A DNA stretch of 63,029 bases from GCA-2686265 sp036010965 (lineage in GTDB: Bacteria; Planctomycetota; UBA1135; GCA-002686595), in assembly GCA_036010965.1 (NCBI GenBank), contig DASCMO010000145.1, forward strand, positions 1-63,029, given 5' to 3'. A program made the translations under genes and the position numbers. A model generated the notes under the pieces. The model saw only the letters and a program-made list of their open reading frames with translations, did not search any database and was not told the DNA's origin. Below are positions 45,301 to 52,022 of this stretch, piece by piece. Each line of letters opens with the position of its first letter. Within the stretch, counting starts at the first letter, position 1.

Positions 45301-45852
45301 GCAGGCCAGGAGGTGGCGTTGCTGGCCCTGCTGGACACCCCCCTGCCCCACGCCGAAGCTCTGACCGGGCGCGACAAGCTGATGCTCCACGTCCAACGCC
45401 TGCGGCGTGAGGGCACGGGCTACATCGCGTCCTGGATCACAGACCGCCTGGAGTGGGAACGCGCCCGGCGCGCGGCGCGCTCCAACGGCGCTGCGCCGGC
45501 CGCGACCGACTCGCTGACCTTCAACAATGACGAGATCGAGGCGGCCTTCCGTCTAGCCCTCTCTCGCTACGAGGTGCGTCCTTGCGATGGCGCCATCTCC
45601 CTGTTCCGCCCGCGCCTCGACAACGCCTACTCGGTGGGCCGCGGGCGCTGGCTGACCGCCGGGAGGGACTTCGTCTACCACGACAACGGCTGGGGCCCGC
45701 ACGCACCGCGCGTGGACGTCCACGAGGTGCCGGGAGACCACGACAGCATGGTCCTCGAGCCCAACGTGCGAGCCCTCGCCGCGCGCCTGAAGGCCTGCAT
45801 CGCAGAGGCCGAGGAATCCGCGGGGAGCGGCCCGTCTGGAGGCGCTCGATGA
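39379..45852 (+). CDS. One-module type I PKS: KS-AT-KR-DH-ACP-TE
   Basis: A 2157-aa modular polyketide synthase. KS: TACSTSLVATHS (Cys185), VECHGTGTPVGDP, KSNIGHLDTAAG. AT: MIGHSMGENTA (Ser634) with IAAHSRL at the specificity loop. KR: ITGGLGGLGLTMAEHLA (from 1175), FSSTSAAIAPIGQVDYVAAN with the Ser/Tyr/Asn set. DH double-hotdog domain after the KR: DEHRTATGHALLPG (His1423) and HPALLDIGTG. ACP: FFDLGGHSLIAV (Ser1815). TE: LGGFSGGGITAYEIA (Ser1959) and VPGDHDSM (His2121). No ER or methyltransferase is present. It should extend the aminoacyl unit from the NRPS by one malonate, reduce and dehydrate it, and release it. KR preceding DH is not the common order. Start ATG at 39379. Confidence 0.95.
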   Translation: MRETPSQPPSENDVAIIGMALRVPGANDLAQYWKNLCEGVESVCTLSEEELLAAGVTPEDLADPAYVRRAAPLDGIADFDPEFFGFSPKEAAILDPQHRHFLECTWEALEDAAHPPSRFDGPIGVFAGCGMGGYLMFNLLSNPELVRSVGLFLLRHTGNDKDFLATRASYLFNLTGPSISIQTACSTSLVATHSACQSLLSGECDLALAGGVTIEVPHQRGYLYKEGEILSPDGHCRPFDHRSQGTVFGSGVGVTVLRRVSDAVADGDRIYAVIKGSAINNDGAGKIGYLAPSVDGQAKAVSEALEVAEVDADTIAYVECHGTGTPVGDPIEIAALTTAFRASSEAVGTCAIGSVKSNIGHLDTAAGVASLIKASLALYHRQMPPSLNFEAPNPAIEFEHTPFTVNTELCEWSAGEFPRRAGVNSLGVGGTNAHVILEEAPERPGTTSAQRPYELLTLSAASRAALDQASRRLAEHLDRHPEQELADVAFTLREGRRAFDHRRVLACADREQASRLLTEGDARRVFTHRRAQTPGSVAFLFPGGGAQHPRMGQELFETEPLFREHIERGFAELSERAGIDLFEFLFRARVDESQARRELVRPSLQLPALFVVEYALAQLWMERGVQPTAMIGHSMGENTAACVAGVLSFSDTLGLVALRGQLFERVPEGGMLSVSVPPDELQAMLGDDLDLATINAPSSCVASGSSAALDALEQRLEAVDVDARRVQIAIAAHSRLVDPILEEFGDYLRGLEFSPPTIPFVSNLTGTWIRDDEATDPDYWVSHLRGTVRFADGIGTLLDDPARVLLEVGPGNTLSSLARQHVDAGPGRTVLPSMRHPEEKTGDDAYLLTTAGRLWACGVDIEPVGAGEDERRKRVSLPTYPFQNQPYWIEASKQVSAAATEPEQPTRLEDEDEWFQQPAWGRRDAPLPDEAVGAQTWLVFLDDAGLGAGLAERLSARGDTVLKVRAGDAYAQLSETEYILTPEHGRAGYDQLMSDVIAAGRTPARIAHFWSVTDDENYRPGSNFFHRTQENGFYSLFFLAQALAGNSLTGGLHLDVFSNGMQQVADEPLRHPEKATLLGPCGVIPRELAGVTCASIDIDFRLDQKPSWGLFRRKAAPVDPGTLQDAIDEEVTATPGNRTVARRGDERWELGYERCEKPADSPAPALREDGVVLITGGLGGLGLTMAEHLARTSGARLALLGRTALPPREEWAARARGGRATDPLGRTLQRILELEELGSEVLPLAADVTDLEAMRDALGEVRRHFGRLDGVLHLAGVVDDQLISLKTQGDIERIFAPKIHGTLVLDRLLAREQLDFFALFSSTSAAIAPIGQVDYVAANAFLNAFARSRSARRGTRMVAIGWGIWKDVGMAARALAPDAPALEGTEPLGTTHPLLDARGHDEHGRTVLVADYRTDTHWVLDEHRTATGHALLPGTGTIELARAALAECGEHGPFELQDIYFFRPLQVEDSETRAVRVRMIPDERGYAFELQSLRTLDDGREGWETHAQAQCVLGALEPAAEVPLKEIDARCRASRSPVDETGLRTAQEEHLKFGPRWRVLHQASYGQGEALGLLELHPEFSADLEHLPLHPALLDIGTGFAMDLIEGYEYGASLWVPVSYESVAFHAPLTRTIRSWVKIRRDASGPGGFARFDVALCTLAGKVLVEVHGLLMKRLDETADFAAAPPPNAADLEFESQNSGTRAPLSPAERILRDNHAQGILPEEGVRALERVLAMERRPEVIVTSLALPALRAQIDALADGGEEEQTRFARPTLESDYVEPRDEVERTLVGFWEELLGVEAVGVQDSFFDLGGHSLIAVRLFARIKKAYDAEFPISLLFEAPTIEACAEHVREHIGADGQTAGKEEAPRARYTHLVPMHEGQAGDRTPFFLVAGMFGNVLNLRHLAYLIGEERPFFGLQARGIYGGHEPHDDFEEMARAYIAEMRTVQPEGPYLLGGFSGGGITAYEIARQLREAGQEVALLALLDTPLPHAEALTGRDKLMLHVQRLRREGTGYIASWITDRLEWERARRAARSNGAAPAATDSLTFNNDEIEAAFRLALSRYEVRPCDGAISLFRPRLDNAYSVGRGRWLTAGRDFVYHDNGWGPHAPRVDVHEVPGDHDSMVLEPNVRALAARLKACIAEAEESAGSGPSGGAR

Positions 45853-46007
45853 GACCCGAAACGCTGTGCCCGGCCCCCCGGACGGCTCTCGCCGAGGGGA
45901 ATGCGAGCCCGGCGCCCCGTATGGGATACACTTCGGGGAGCTACGATGTCGGTTTCGTCTCCGCCGCCGCCCGGATTGCAGGTCGGGCGTGCCCTCGTGT
46001 CCACCCG

Positions 46008-46727
46008 ATGACCCTCTCTCGCCCCACGGCTCTCCTGGCCTCCCTCGCCCTCCTGGCCCCCGCCCTGTGCGGCGGCTGCGCGATCACCCCCCCCGGGCAG
46101 CCCCTGCCGCAGATCGCCGAGGAGGTCAACGCCACCCGCAGCGGCGGGGACCAGCTCGTGGCCATGGCGCCCGGCGACCGCCTGCAGGTGCGCTTCGACC
46201 AGCGCTCGGAGTGGAACCACGAGGTCACGGTACGCGCCGATGGGCAGGCCTCCTTCCAGTCCATCGGCGAGGTCCAGGCGGCAGGGCTCTCCATCCCGCA
46301 GTTGCGTGAGAAGCTGACCGTTCTCTACTCGCAGATCTTCCAGAACCCGGTGGTGACCGTCAACGTCATGACTCCCGCCGAGCGCTCAGTCGTTGTGACC
46401 GGAGAGGTGCAGTCGCCGGGGCCCATCGCCCTCGGGACGGGACGCCTGACCCTGGTCGAAGCCCTGGCGCGAGCGGGCGGACACAAGACTGATTCCGCCC
46501 GGCTGGACAACACCCTGCTCGTGCGCTGGCTGCCCCAGGAGGGACGACAGATCGCCTGGAGAATCGACGCGGGTACGGAGCACTGGGGAAATCTCGACCC
46601 GATCCTGCTACAGCCGCACGACGTAATCTTCGTCCCCAATACACCCGTGGTAAAGGTGAACATCTGGATCGACCGTTACATCCGGCAGATGATCCCGATC
46701 CCCACCCTCATTCCTCGCATCCAATGA
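46008..46727 (+). CDS. Wza-type polysaccharide export lipoprotein
   Basis: A 239-aa outer-membrane lipoprotein: signal peptide with lipobox LCGGC (about residue 22), a poly-export domain (MAPGDRLQVRFDQRSEWN, VTVRADGQASFQSIGEVQAAG) and one SLBB domain (VVVTGEVQSPGPIALGTGR, TLVEALARAGG). It should form the outer-membrane channel for the polymer. The ATG at 46008 is chosen because it opens the signal peptide. An in-frame ATG at 45849 overlaps the PKS stop as ATGA and would add 53 unconserved residues ahead of the signal sequence. Its stop overlaps the next gene by 4 bp (ATGA). Confidence 0.92.
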   Translation: MTLSRPTALLASLALLAPALCGGCAITPPGQPLPQIAEEVNATRSGGDQLVAMAPGDRLQVRFDQRSEWNHEVTVRADGQASFQSIGEVQAAGLSIPQLREKLTVLYSQIFQNPVVTVNVMTPAERSVVVTGEVQSPGPIALGTGRLTLVEALARAGGHKTDSARLDNTLLVRWLPQEGRQIAWRIDAGTEHWGNLDPILLQPHDVIFVPNTPVVKVNIWIDRYIRQMIPIPTLIPRIQ

Positions 46728-48376
46728 GCCCCGCGCCTGTGAACTCGCGCGCCACGGCCGGTGAACCGACCTTCCTCGACCTAGGCGAACTGCTGGTGCA
46801 CGGATCGTACCGCCACCGCCTGGTGGTCTTCGGCCTACTGCTGGCGGGGACCCTGGGGGCCGCGCTGCACGGGATGGACCTACCTTCCCAGTTCACGTCG
46901 ACCGGCAAGGTCCTGGTGCGCTTCGGCGCACGCGAAAAGCAGGCGCCCGAGGCGGCCGTCCCCGGAGCAGCATCGAGCGGAGCGGACGCGACGGGCATCA
47001 GCGACGAGTTGCAGGTCCTCAGCAACCCCGCCCTGCACGAACGGGTGGCCCTCGAACTGGGGGTGGAGAGGATCCTCGCGCCGCGAGAGCGAGAACTCGA
47101 GGACCTACCCCTCCCCCTGGCCGGCCTGCAGGCCTTGCGTGGGCGCTGGACGAACTGGGTCAACGCCCAGGGACCGGCGGAAGCGCCGGAACTCGATCCC
47201 ACCGCTGCCCTGCGACAGGCGACCGCGGTGATCGCCGCCGGGGTGACCGTCTCGAACAAGTCTCGCACCAAGACGATCGAAGTACAGTTCACGGCCACCG
47301 ACCCGACCCTGGCTCGCGACTGCGTGGACGCCTTCCTGCGAACCTTCCAGCAGCGCCACCGCGAGGTCTACGCCGTCCAACCCCAAGAGACCTTCCTTGC
47401 CGACCAGCTCCGCAAGGCCGTGGCAGAGGCGGAGCGGGTCAGGATGGAGCGCTATGAGCACATCGGGGAGTGTGGGCACGTGGATCCCACGTCGCAGAAA
47501 GCATCGCTCCTGAATGCCATCGAGGCCCTCGAGAGCACCCTCTCCCAGAGCCACACTCGCCTTGCCACCATCAACGGCGAGCGAGCGACGCTGCAGACTC
47601 TGCTGGAGGCCACCCCGCTTCACGTGGACAGCCTTATCGCAGCGCAGCTCATCACCAATCCGGTCTTCACATCGCTCTACACGCAGGAGGCGAACCTGCG
47701 CGGACAGCTCGCAGGTCTGGCCACGGAATACCGGGTAGACTCCGCGGCCTATGCAGCGCGAGCGGGTCAGCTGAGGGCTCAGATCGACGCCGTGCACGAC
47801 TCACTCGCGCAGGCGCCCCCGACCCTGGAGCTCAGCCCGGCTCGTACCCACCCGGGGCCCAACCCGCGCCTCGACACCCTGGCCGAGCAGATCCAGGTCC
47901 TGGACCGCGAGGAGCAGGGCATCGTCGCTTCTCAGGCCCACCAGCTCTGGCTGCTCGACGATCATGAGCGCCACATGGCGAAATTTATCGCCTGCGAGCC
48001 ACGCCACCTCGACCTGAAGGAAGAGCTGACGCGCAAGGAGTCGCACGTCGCCGAACTCCACTCGGCCCTGGACAAGGCGGCCATCATGGGCCTGATCGAC
48101 CGCAACGAGCAGATGAGCAACCTGGTTGTCATCCAGGAGGCCAGCCTCCCGATGGAGCCCGTCGGTCCGGCGCGACTGAAGTACTACATGATGGGCATCG
48201 TCGGTAGCCTCGCTCTCGCACTGGCTTACATTCTCGTGCGACACCTGACCGACCGGCGGATCCGCTACGCCTCGCACGTGACCGCAGCCGTCGGACACCC
48301 ACTGCTGGCAGTGATTGGCGAGCAGCCCGACTGGCGACGGCTCGGAAAGAAACTGCGGCGCAACGGGAACTCGTGA
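46724..48376 (+). CDS. Wzz/GumC-type polysaccharide co-polymerase
   Basis: A 550-aa inner-membrane protein with helices near residues 32-52 and 488-508 enclosing a large periplasmic region rich in coiled coil (KAVAEAERVRMERYEHIG, LLNAIEALESTLSQSH, LKEELTRKESHVAELHSAL). The C-terminal QEASLPMEPVGPARLKYYMM is the typical proline-rich motif before the second helix. It sets chain length and links the periplasm to the Wza channel. The BY-kinase domain found at the C-terminus of Wzc is absent here and is encoded by the next gene, which overlaps by 4 bp (GTGA). Confidence 0.9.
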   Translation: MSPAPVNSRATAGEPTFLDLGELLVHGSYRHRLVVFGLLLAGTLGAALHGMDLPSQFTSTGKVLVRFGAREKQAPEAAVPGAASSGADATGISDELQVLSNPALHERVALELGVERILAPRERELEDLPLPLAGLQALRGRWTNWVNAQGPAEAPELDPTAALRQATAVIAAGVTVSNKSRTKTIEVQFTATDPTLARDCVDAFLRTFQQRHREVYAVQPQETFLADQLRKAVAEAERVRMERYEHIGECGHVDPTSQKASLLNAIEALESTLSQSHTRLATINGERATLQTLLEATPLHVDSLIAAQLITNPVFTSLYTQEANLRGQLAGLATEYRVDSAAYAARAGQLRAQIDAVHDSLAQAPPTLELSPARTHPGPNPRLDTLAEQIQVLDREEQGIVASQAHQLWLLDDHERHMAKFIACEPRHLDLKEELTRKESHVAELHSALDKAAIMGLIDRNEQMSNLVVIQEASLPMEPVGPARLKYYMMGIVGSLALALAYILVRHLTDRRIRYASHVTAAVGHPLLAVIGEQPDWRRLGKKLRRNGNS

Positions 48377-49050
48377 GCATGCCGGCGAAAGAACGAGAAG
48401 GGTCCCTGCCCATCGACGCGACCTACGCCGTCGTGCGCGAGAGCATCGGCGAACCCCTGGCCGCCCTCAGCCGCGGTGGACGCGCAGGTTCCCTGCGCCG
48501 TCTGGCCTTCGTGGGCAGCGAGCACGGCGTCGGAACGACCACCCTGGCCACCTGCGTCGCCCTAGCCCTGGTGCGCGACCTGGGAGAACAGGCCTTGCTG
48601 TTCGAGGGGAACTGGGCCTCGCCCGCCATGGCGGGATACCTCGGACTCACCCCCACACCCGGACTCACGTCGGTCCTCGAAGGCGAGGCGACGCTCGAGG
48701 GAGCCATGCGCCAATCGACCGTCAAGGGCCTGCGGGTCCTCACTGCCGGTGAGCGCCGGGACAGCACCTGGGAAGTCGAGCGCAGCGAGGTCCGCAAGGT
48801 CATGCAGGAGGCATGCCAGCAGGGACAGTTCACGATCGTCGACGTCCCACCCTTGGTCGCCTATCCCGAAGCTCTGCGTATGCTGGAGCACGTCGACGCG
48901 ACCGTGCTCGTCCTGCGCGCCGGATCGACCTCCCGGAGCCAGGCCGCCGCGGCGACGCGCATGCTGGAAGGCGCCGGCCTCCCGATCCTCGGCACGATCC
49001 TCAATCGCTTTCGGCCAGATCGCTTCTTCGCCTCGCCCCAGCACGGGTAG
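48373..49050 (+). CDS. CpsD/BY-kinase-like ATPase with degenerate Walker A
   Basis: A 225-aa cytoplasmic partner of the preceding co-polymerase, of the CpsD/Wzc C-terminal family. The fold and family landmarks are kept: FVGSEHGVGTTTLATCVALA, GLTPTPGLTSVLEG, GLRVLTAGERR, FTIVDVPPLVAYP (Walker B). However, the Walker A lysine is Thr55 (GVGTTT instead of GxGKT/S) and the Walker A' acidic pair is replaced by FEGNW. There is no C-terminal tyrosine cluster. It may bind nucleotide weakly or act only as a structural regulator. Start GTG at 48373 overlaps the previous stop; ATG at 48379 is an equal candidate. Confidence 0.85.
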   Translation: MSMPAKEREGSLPIDATYAVVRESIGEPLAALSRGGRAGSLRRLAFVGSEHGVGTTTLATCVALALVRDLGEQALLFEGNWASPAMAGYLGLTPTPGLTSVLEGEATLEGAMRQSTVKGLRVLTAGERRDSTWEVERSEVRKVMQEACQQGQFTIVDVPPLVAYPEALRMLEHVDATVLVLRAGSTSRSQAAAATRMLEGAGLPILGTILNRFRPDRFFASPQHG

Positions 49051-49090
49051 ACGCCGTCCAGAGACCGCGCGCCGATCGACGGCCTCGGGT

Positions 49091-49843
49091 CTATGTACTG
49101 TCTGGATCTTTCTCCCGACCGGCCTCGGAAGCGCTCAGGCGTCGACGGAAGGTCCACAGGGAGACCAGGTAGTCCGGCACATCTCGGAAGACCCGGACGG
49201 TCGAGCGCTTGTCGAGGCGCTGTTCAAAACGACAGGGGACCTCGACGATCTTCAGACCGCGCCGCTCCGCCAGGATCATGATCTCGGTGTCCCAGAACCA
49301 ACCGGGATGGCGAGCCTCCTCCAGGATGGGAAGCAGCGCCTCGCGATCAAAGAACTTGCAGCCGGTCTCGGTGTCCCGCAAGCGCGTCGCGAGCATGGTA
49401 CGCAGGATCAGGCGGTAGCCCCTGCTGAGCACATGGCGCAGGAGGCTGTCGGCTCGCCAGTGGGGGTCGTAACACCGGTAGGCGGTCGCCGCGTCCGCGC
49501 CTGCATCCAGCTCCGCCAACAATTCGGGCACGACCCGGCAGTGAATCTCGAGATCGATGTCGAGGTACCCCACGCGCCGCCCGCGAGCCATGCGAAATCC
49601 CTCGCTGACCGTCCCACCGCGCCCGACGTTTACGGTGTGGTACACGGCGCGCCGATCGTCCCTGCCCGCCACGAGACCCTCGATCAAGGTCGCCGTGCCG
49701 TCCGAGCTCGCGTCGTCGATGAACAGCAGCTCGTGGGTGATGCCCGCCGCTCCCAGGGAACGCTCGATCTCCGCCACCGACTCCAAGAGATGCCCCTGCT
49801 CGTTGAAGCAGGCGATCACGAGCGAGAGGTCGACGGCGCTCAC
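49091..49843 (-). CDS. GT2 glycosyltransferase, polyprenyl-phosphate sugar synthase-like
   Basis: A 250-aa enzyme resembling dolichol/undecaprenyl-phosphate mannose or glucose synthases: LSLVIACFNEQGHLLES, ELLFIDDASSDGTATLIE, YHTVNVGRGGTVSEGFRMA, VGYLDIDLEI (DxD), DTETGCKFFDREALLP and GWFWDTEIMILAERRGLKI. It lacks C-terminal membrane helices. The GTG at 49843 overlaps the stop of the upstream GT39-like gene (GTGA) and has GGAG nine bases upstream, which decides the start. The pair suggests that this enzyme makes a lipid-phosphate sugar used as donor by the membrane transferase encoded by the upstream gene. Confidence 0.88.
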   Translation of the reverse strand: MSAVDLSLVIACFNEQGHLLESVAEIERSLGAAGITHELLFIDDASSDGTATLIEGLVAGRDDRRAVYHTVNVGRGGTVSEGFRMARGRRVGYLDIDLEIHCRVVPELLAELDAGADAATAYRCYDPHWRADSLLRHVLSRGYRLILRTMLATRLRDTETGCKFFDREALLPILEEARHPGWFWDTEIMILAERRGLKIVEVPCRFEQRLDKRSTVRVFRDVPDYLVSLWTFRRRLSASEAGREKDPDST

Positions 49844-51507
49844 CGGCGTCGCTCCAGCTTGTAGATCTTGAGGCTCTCGAAGCTCCGCTCTTCGAGCGTG
49901 CGCAGGTGCGGAAGGGCGAGCAGAGATTCGGCGGCCGTGTCCCGTGACGGCCACCAGCGGTTGACCACGAGGTAGAACACGCCGTCGGGCGAGCGCTCGG
50001 GGAGCTTGAGGTCCGCCAGGCGTCCGCTCCCGCTCGGGTAGACTCGCATGCGCGCCTTTTCGAGCAACTCTGCTCGCGAGCGTTCGAAGTCCTTCGCCAG
50101 AGCCCGCGCGCGGCCCGCGATCCAACCCCCGGGCCCCTCGCCCAGGCGCTCGACGAGTATGGAGCAGAGGCGCTCGAGGCCGGGCTGGTCTGCGGTCAGG
50201 TTCATGACCTGCTGGATGCGCCGATCGTAGTAGGAGAGGCTGCGCGGGTTGGGCAAGGCCGAGAAGAGCGGGCGATCCCCCTCTCCGTCATCGATCTCCT
50301 CCGACAGGTACGCCGTCGCGGAGCGCCAGTCGGGGTGCGGCTTGTAGACCGTCCATTCCTCACCGTGGACTACGGCCGCGGCCAGGTTCACCGAACAGGA
50401 GGCGAGCACCGCCACCTGGGCGAAGCGACGCACGAACGGCGAACGGAGGGACGTAAGCCCCAGAGCCACGAGGAACACGAAGAAGGGCAGAGCGGGCAGG
50501 GCGCTGCGCTCGATGTAGGTGGCGTCCAGGCCGACCAGCGGTAAGACCAGTAGTGCCCCGGGAATGGCGAGCAGGTAAAGCACCGTCGCGGGCCCCCCGA
50601 GCTCGCGCCCCGGGTTGCGCAGAGCGCAGCGCAGGCCGCCAGCGAAGAGGACGACGCCCAATCCCTGGGAGAGCACCCAGAGCACGCGATAGGTGTTGTC
50701 CCCGCTCACGCGCAGGCCGGCGGACAGGCCGTTGCCGGTCCAGCACCAGGCGAAGAGGAACTCGAACAGTCCCGGGAGAGTCAGGGCCCGCAGGTAGGCC
50801 TGGGAGGTTTCCAGGTGCGCCACGACGAGCTTGGCTCCCACCCACAGCGAGAGCAACGCGAGCATCACCCCGTTCGTGCGCAAGATGCGGCGCGCAAATT
50901 CTGGCTGGGCGCAGCGCCGCCCAAGCCAAGGGGCCGCGCAGGAGAAGAGCACGACGTAGGGAACGAGGTAGTAGTGCAGCGACAGCATCAGGCCCACGAC
51001 CAGCGCGTACAGGACTCGGATGCACCGACGCCCGTCGCCGGCGAGCAAGCGGTGATAGAGGGAGACGGCCGACAGCACGAGGAACGTCATGGGCAAGTAG
51101 AGCCGCGCCTCGGTCGAGTACCAGATGTGCACGGGCGAGAGCGCCAGCAACCAGACGCTCCAGAGGGCTGCGCGCGGGCCGACCAGCCGCCGGCCCACAT
51201 CGAAGGCCAGGGGCAGGCTCGCCAGTCCCGAGAGCAGGGGCAGCATGCGCATGCTGACCTCCGAATCTCCGAACAGGTGGTTGGAGACGACCATCCACAG
51301 GACATACAGCGGCGGGTGGATATCGACGTAGAGCAGGGACGCCAGACGGGCGAGGCTCCCCAAGCGCTGGCCCGACATACACGCCTCGTCGAACCACAGG
51401 CTCTGGGCCATCCCTGGCAGGCGCAGGGCCAGGGCAACCGCCATGGCCAGACCCAGGGCGATGACCGGAAGGTGAAATTCAATCGGGCTGTGGCTGTCCC
51501 TGGTCAT
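49840..51507 (-). CDS. GT39/GT83-like membrane glycosyltransferase
   Basis: A 555-aa protein with about ten transmembrane helices in its first 400 residues and a soluble C-terminal part. The first periplasmic loop has the catalytic-type SLWFDEACMSGQ followed by DIHPPLYVLW, as in PMT/ArnT enzymes that use polyprenyl-phosphate sugars. It probably glycosylates lipid-linked glycan or protein in the periplasm, with a donor made by the coupled GT2 enzyme. The ATG at 51507 (MTRDSHSPIEFHLPVIALGL) directly precedes the first helix. It is transcribed away from the PEP-CTERM/exosortase operon. Confidence 0.85.
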   Translation of the reverse strand: MTRDSHSPIEFHLPVIALGLAMAVALALRLPGMAQSLWFDEACMSGQRLGSLARLASLLYVDIHPPLYVLWMVVSNHLFGDSEVSMRMLPLLSGLASLPLAFDVGRRLVGPRAALWSVWLLALSPVHIWYSTEARLYLPMTFLVLSAVSLYHRLLAGDGRRCIRVLYALVVGLMLSLHYYLVPYVVLFSCAAPWLGRRCAQPEFARRILRTNGVMLALLSLWVGAKLVVAHLETSQAYLRALTLPGLFEFLFAWCWTGNGLSAGLRVSGDNTYRVLWVLSQGLGVVLFAGGLRCALRNPGRELGGPATVLYLLAIPGALLVLPLVGLDATYIERSALPALPFFVFLVALGLTSLRSPFVRRFAQVAVLASCSVNLAAAVVHGEEWTVYKPHPDWRSATAYLSEEIDDGEGDRPLFSALPNPRSLSYYDRRIQQVMNLTADQPGLERLCSILVERLGEGPGGWIAGRARALAKDFERSRAELLEKARMRVYPSGSGRLADLKLPERSPDGVFYLVVNRWWPSRDTAAESLLALPHLRTLEERSFESLKIYKLERRR

Positions 51508-51629
51508 CGCGGGTGGCGGCCTAGACCGAAAGGCGCAATGGGAACTCCCCCAGGCACTAGCGAAGGGTACCCCGGTCCGGAGGCCCAGGCCCGCGCCCCA
51601 CTCCCCCCGAGCGCACGTTTCGGAATGGG

Positions 51630-51645
51630 TGGCACGATCCCTGCA
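51630..51645 (+). promoter_or_regulatory. Sigma-54 (RpoN) -24/-12 promoter for the PEP-CTERM/exosortase operon
   Basis: TGGCACG-ATCC-CTGCA matches the sigma-54 consensus TGGCACG-N4-TTGCA at all but one position, with the GG and GC dinucleotides at the obligatory spacing. Transcription would start near 51656 and leave a leader of about 150 nt before the ATG at 51806. In other PEP-CTERM systems, genes for these proteins have been linked to RpoN and the PrsK/PrsR two-component pair; no such activator gene lies in this window. The rest of the 298-bp gap 51508-51805 holds no gene that I can support. Confidence 0.75.
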
Positions 51646-51762
51646 AGAGTGATAAAATGCCGCGCCATCCTGCGCTCGGAGGAAGACACCGCTGCCATGG
51701 GTTCGCATGGATGCAGATGGTCGCCAGCTCCCTGCGGCCGGTGATCGGAAACCAGTGCGCCA

Positions 51763-51777
51763 GCGGCTCGAAGCCGC
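51763..51777 (+). other. Leader hairpin upstream of the mini PEP-CTERM gene
   Basis: GCGGCT-CGA-AGCCGC is a perfect 6-bp stem with a 3-base loop, ending about 30 bases before the ATG at 51806 in the predicted 5' leader. It could influence translation or mRNA stability; no riboswitch class was recognised. Confidence 0.3.
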
Positions 51778-51805
51778 GGGATCCACATATTTCCTCGCAA
51801 GCACA

Positions 51806-52021
51806 ATGAAGACCCCCACCGCAATCCTCGCAAGCATCACGATCCTGGCGTGCACCACTGCTCCCGTTCTGGCCGCCCCGTCGGTGCTGGCTCAGAATGG
51901 CGACGTAAACAGGGGACTGAAAGTCCCGACCCACTCGCCCGAGCCCCTGACCATAGCCGCCCTGGCGGGCGGCGCAGCCCTCGGGCTGGCGGCTCTCCGC
52001 CGCAAGCAGAAGCAGGACTAG
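51806..52021 (+). CDS. Mini PEP-CTERM protein (exosortase substrate)
   Basis: A 71-aa exported protein made almost wholly of sorting signals. Residues 1-29 are a signal peptide (MKTPTAILASITILAC ... APSVLA). Residues 30-44 are a short polar spacer (QNGDVNRGLKVPTHS). Residues 45-71 are a canonical PEP-CTERM tail: PEP, the hydrophobic helix LTIAALAGGAALGLAAL, then RRKQKQD. After removal of both signals only about 15-18 residues would remain at the surface. The ATG at 51806 is chosen because it opens the signal peptide; an in-frame ATG at 51707 would add 33 unlikely residues. The exosortase gene follows within 32 bp, so this is probably its dedicated substrate or a structural component of the exopolysaccharide matrix. 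Confidence 0.85.
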   Translation: MKTPTAILASITILACTTAPVLAAPSVLAQNGDVNRGLKVPTHSPEPLTIAALAGGAALGLAALRRKQKQD

Positions 52022-52022
52022 C

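Noticed and set aside
42697..45396. 899-codon minus-strand frame inside the PKS
   Set aside because: Antisense to the KR, DH, ACP and TE domains; its length reflects high GC, not coding.
45849..46007. Alternative start of the Wza gene overlapping the PKS stop as ATGA
   Set aside because: It would place 53 unconserved residues before a clear lipoprotein signal peptide; the ATG at 46008 is better.
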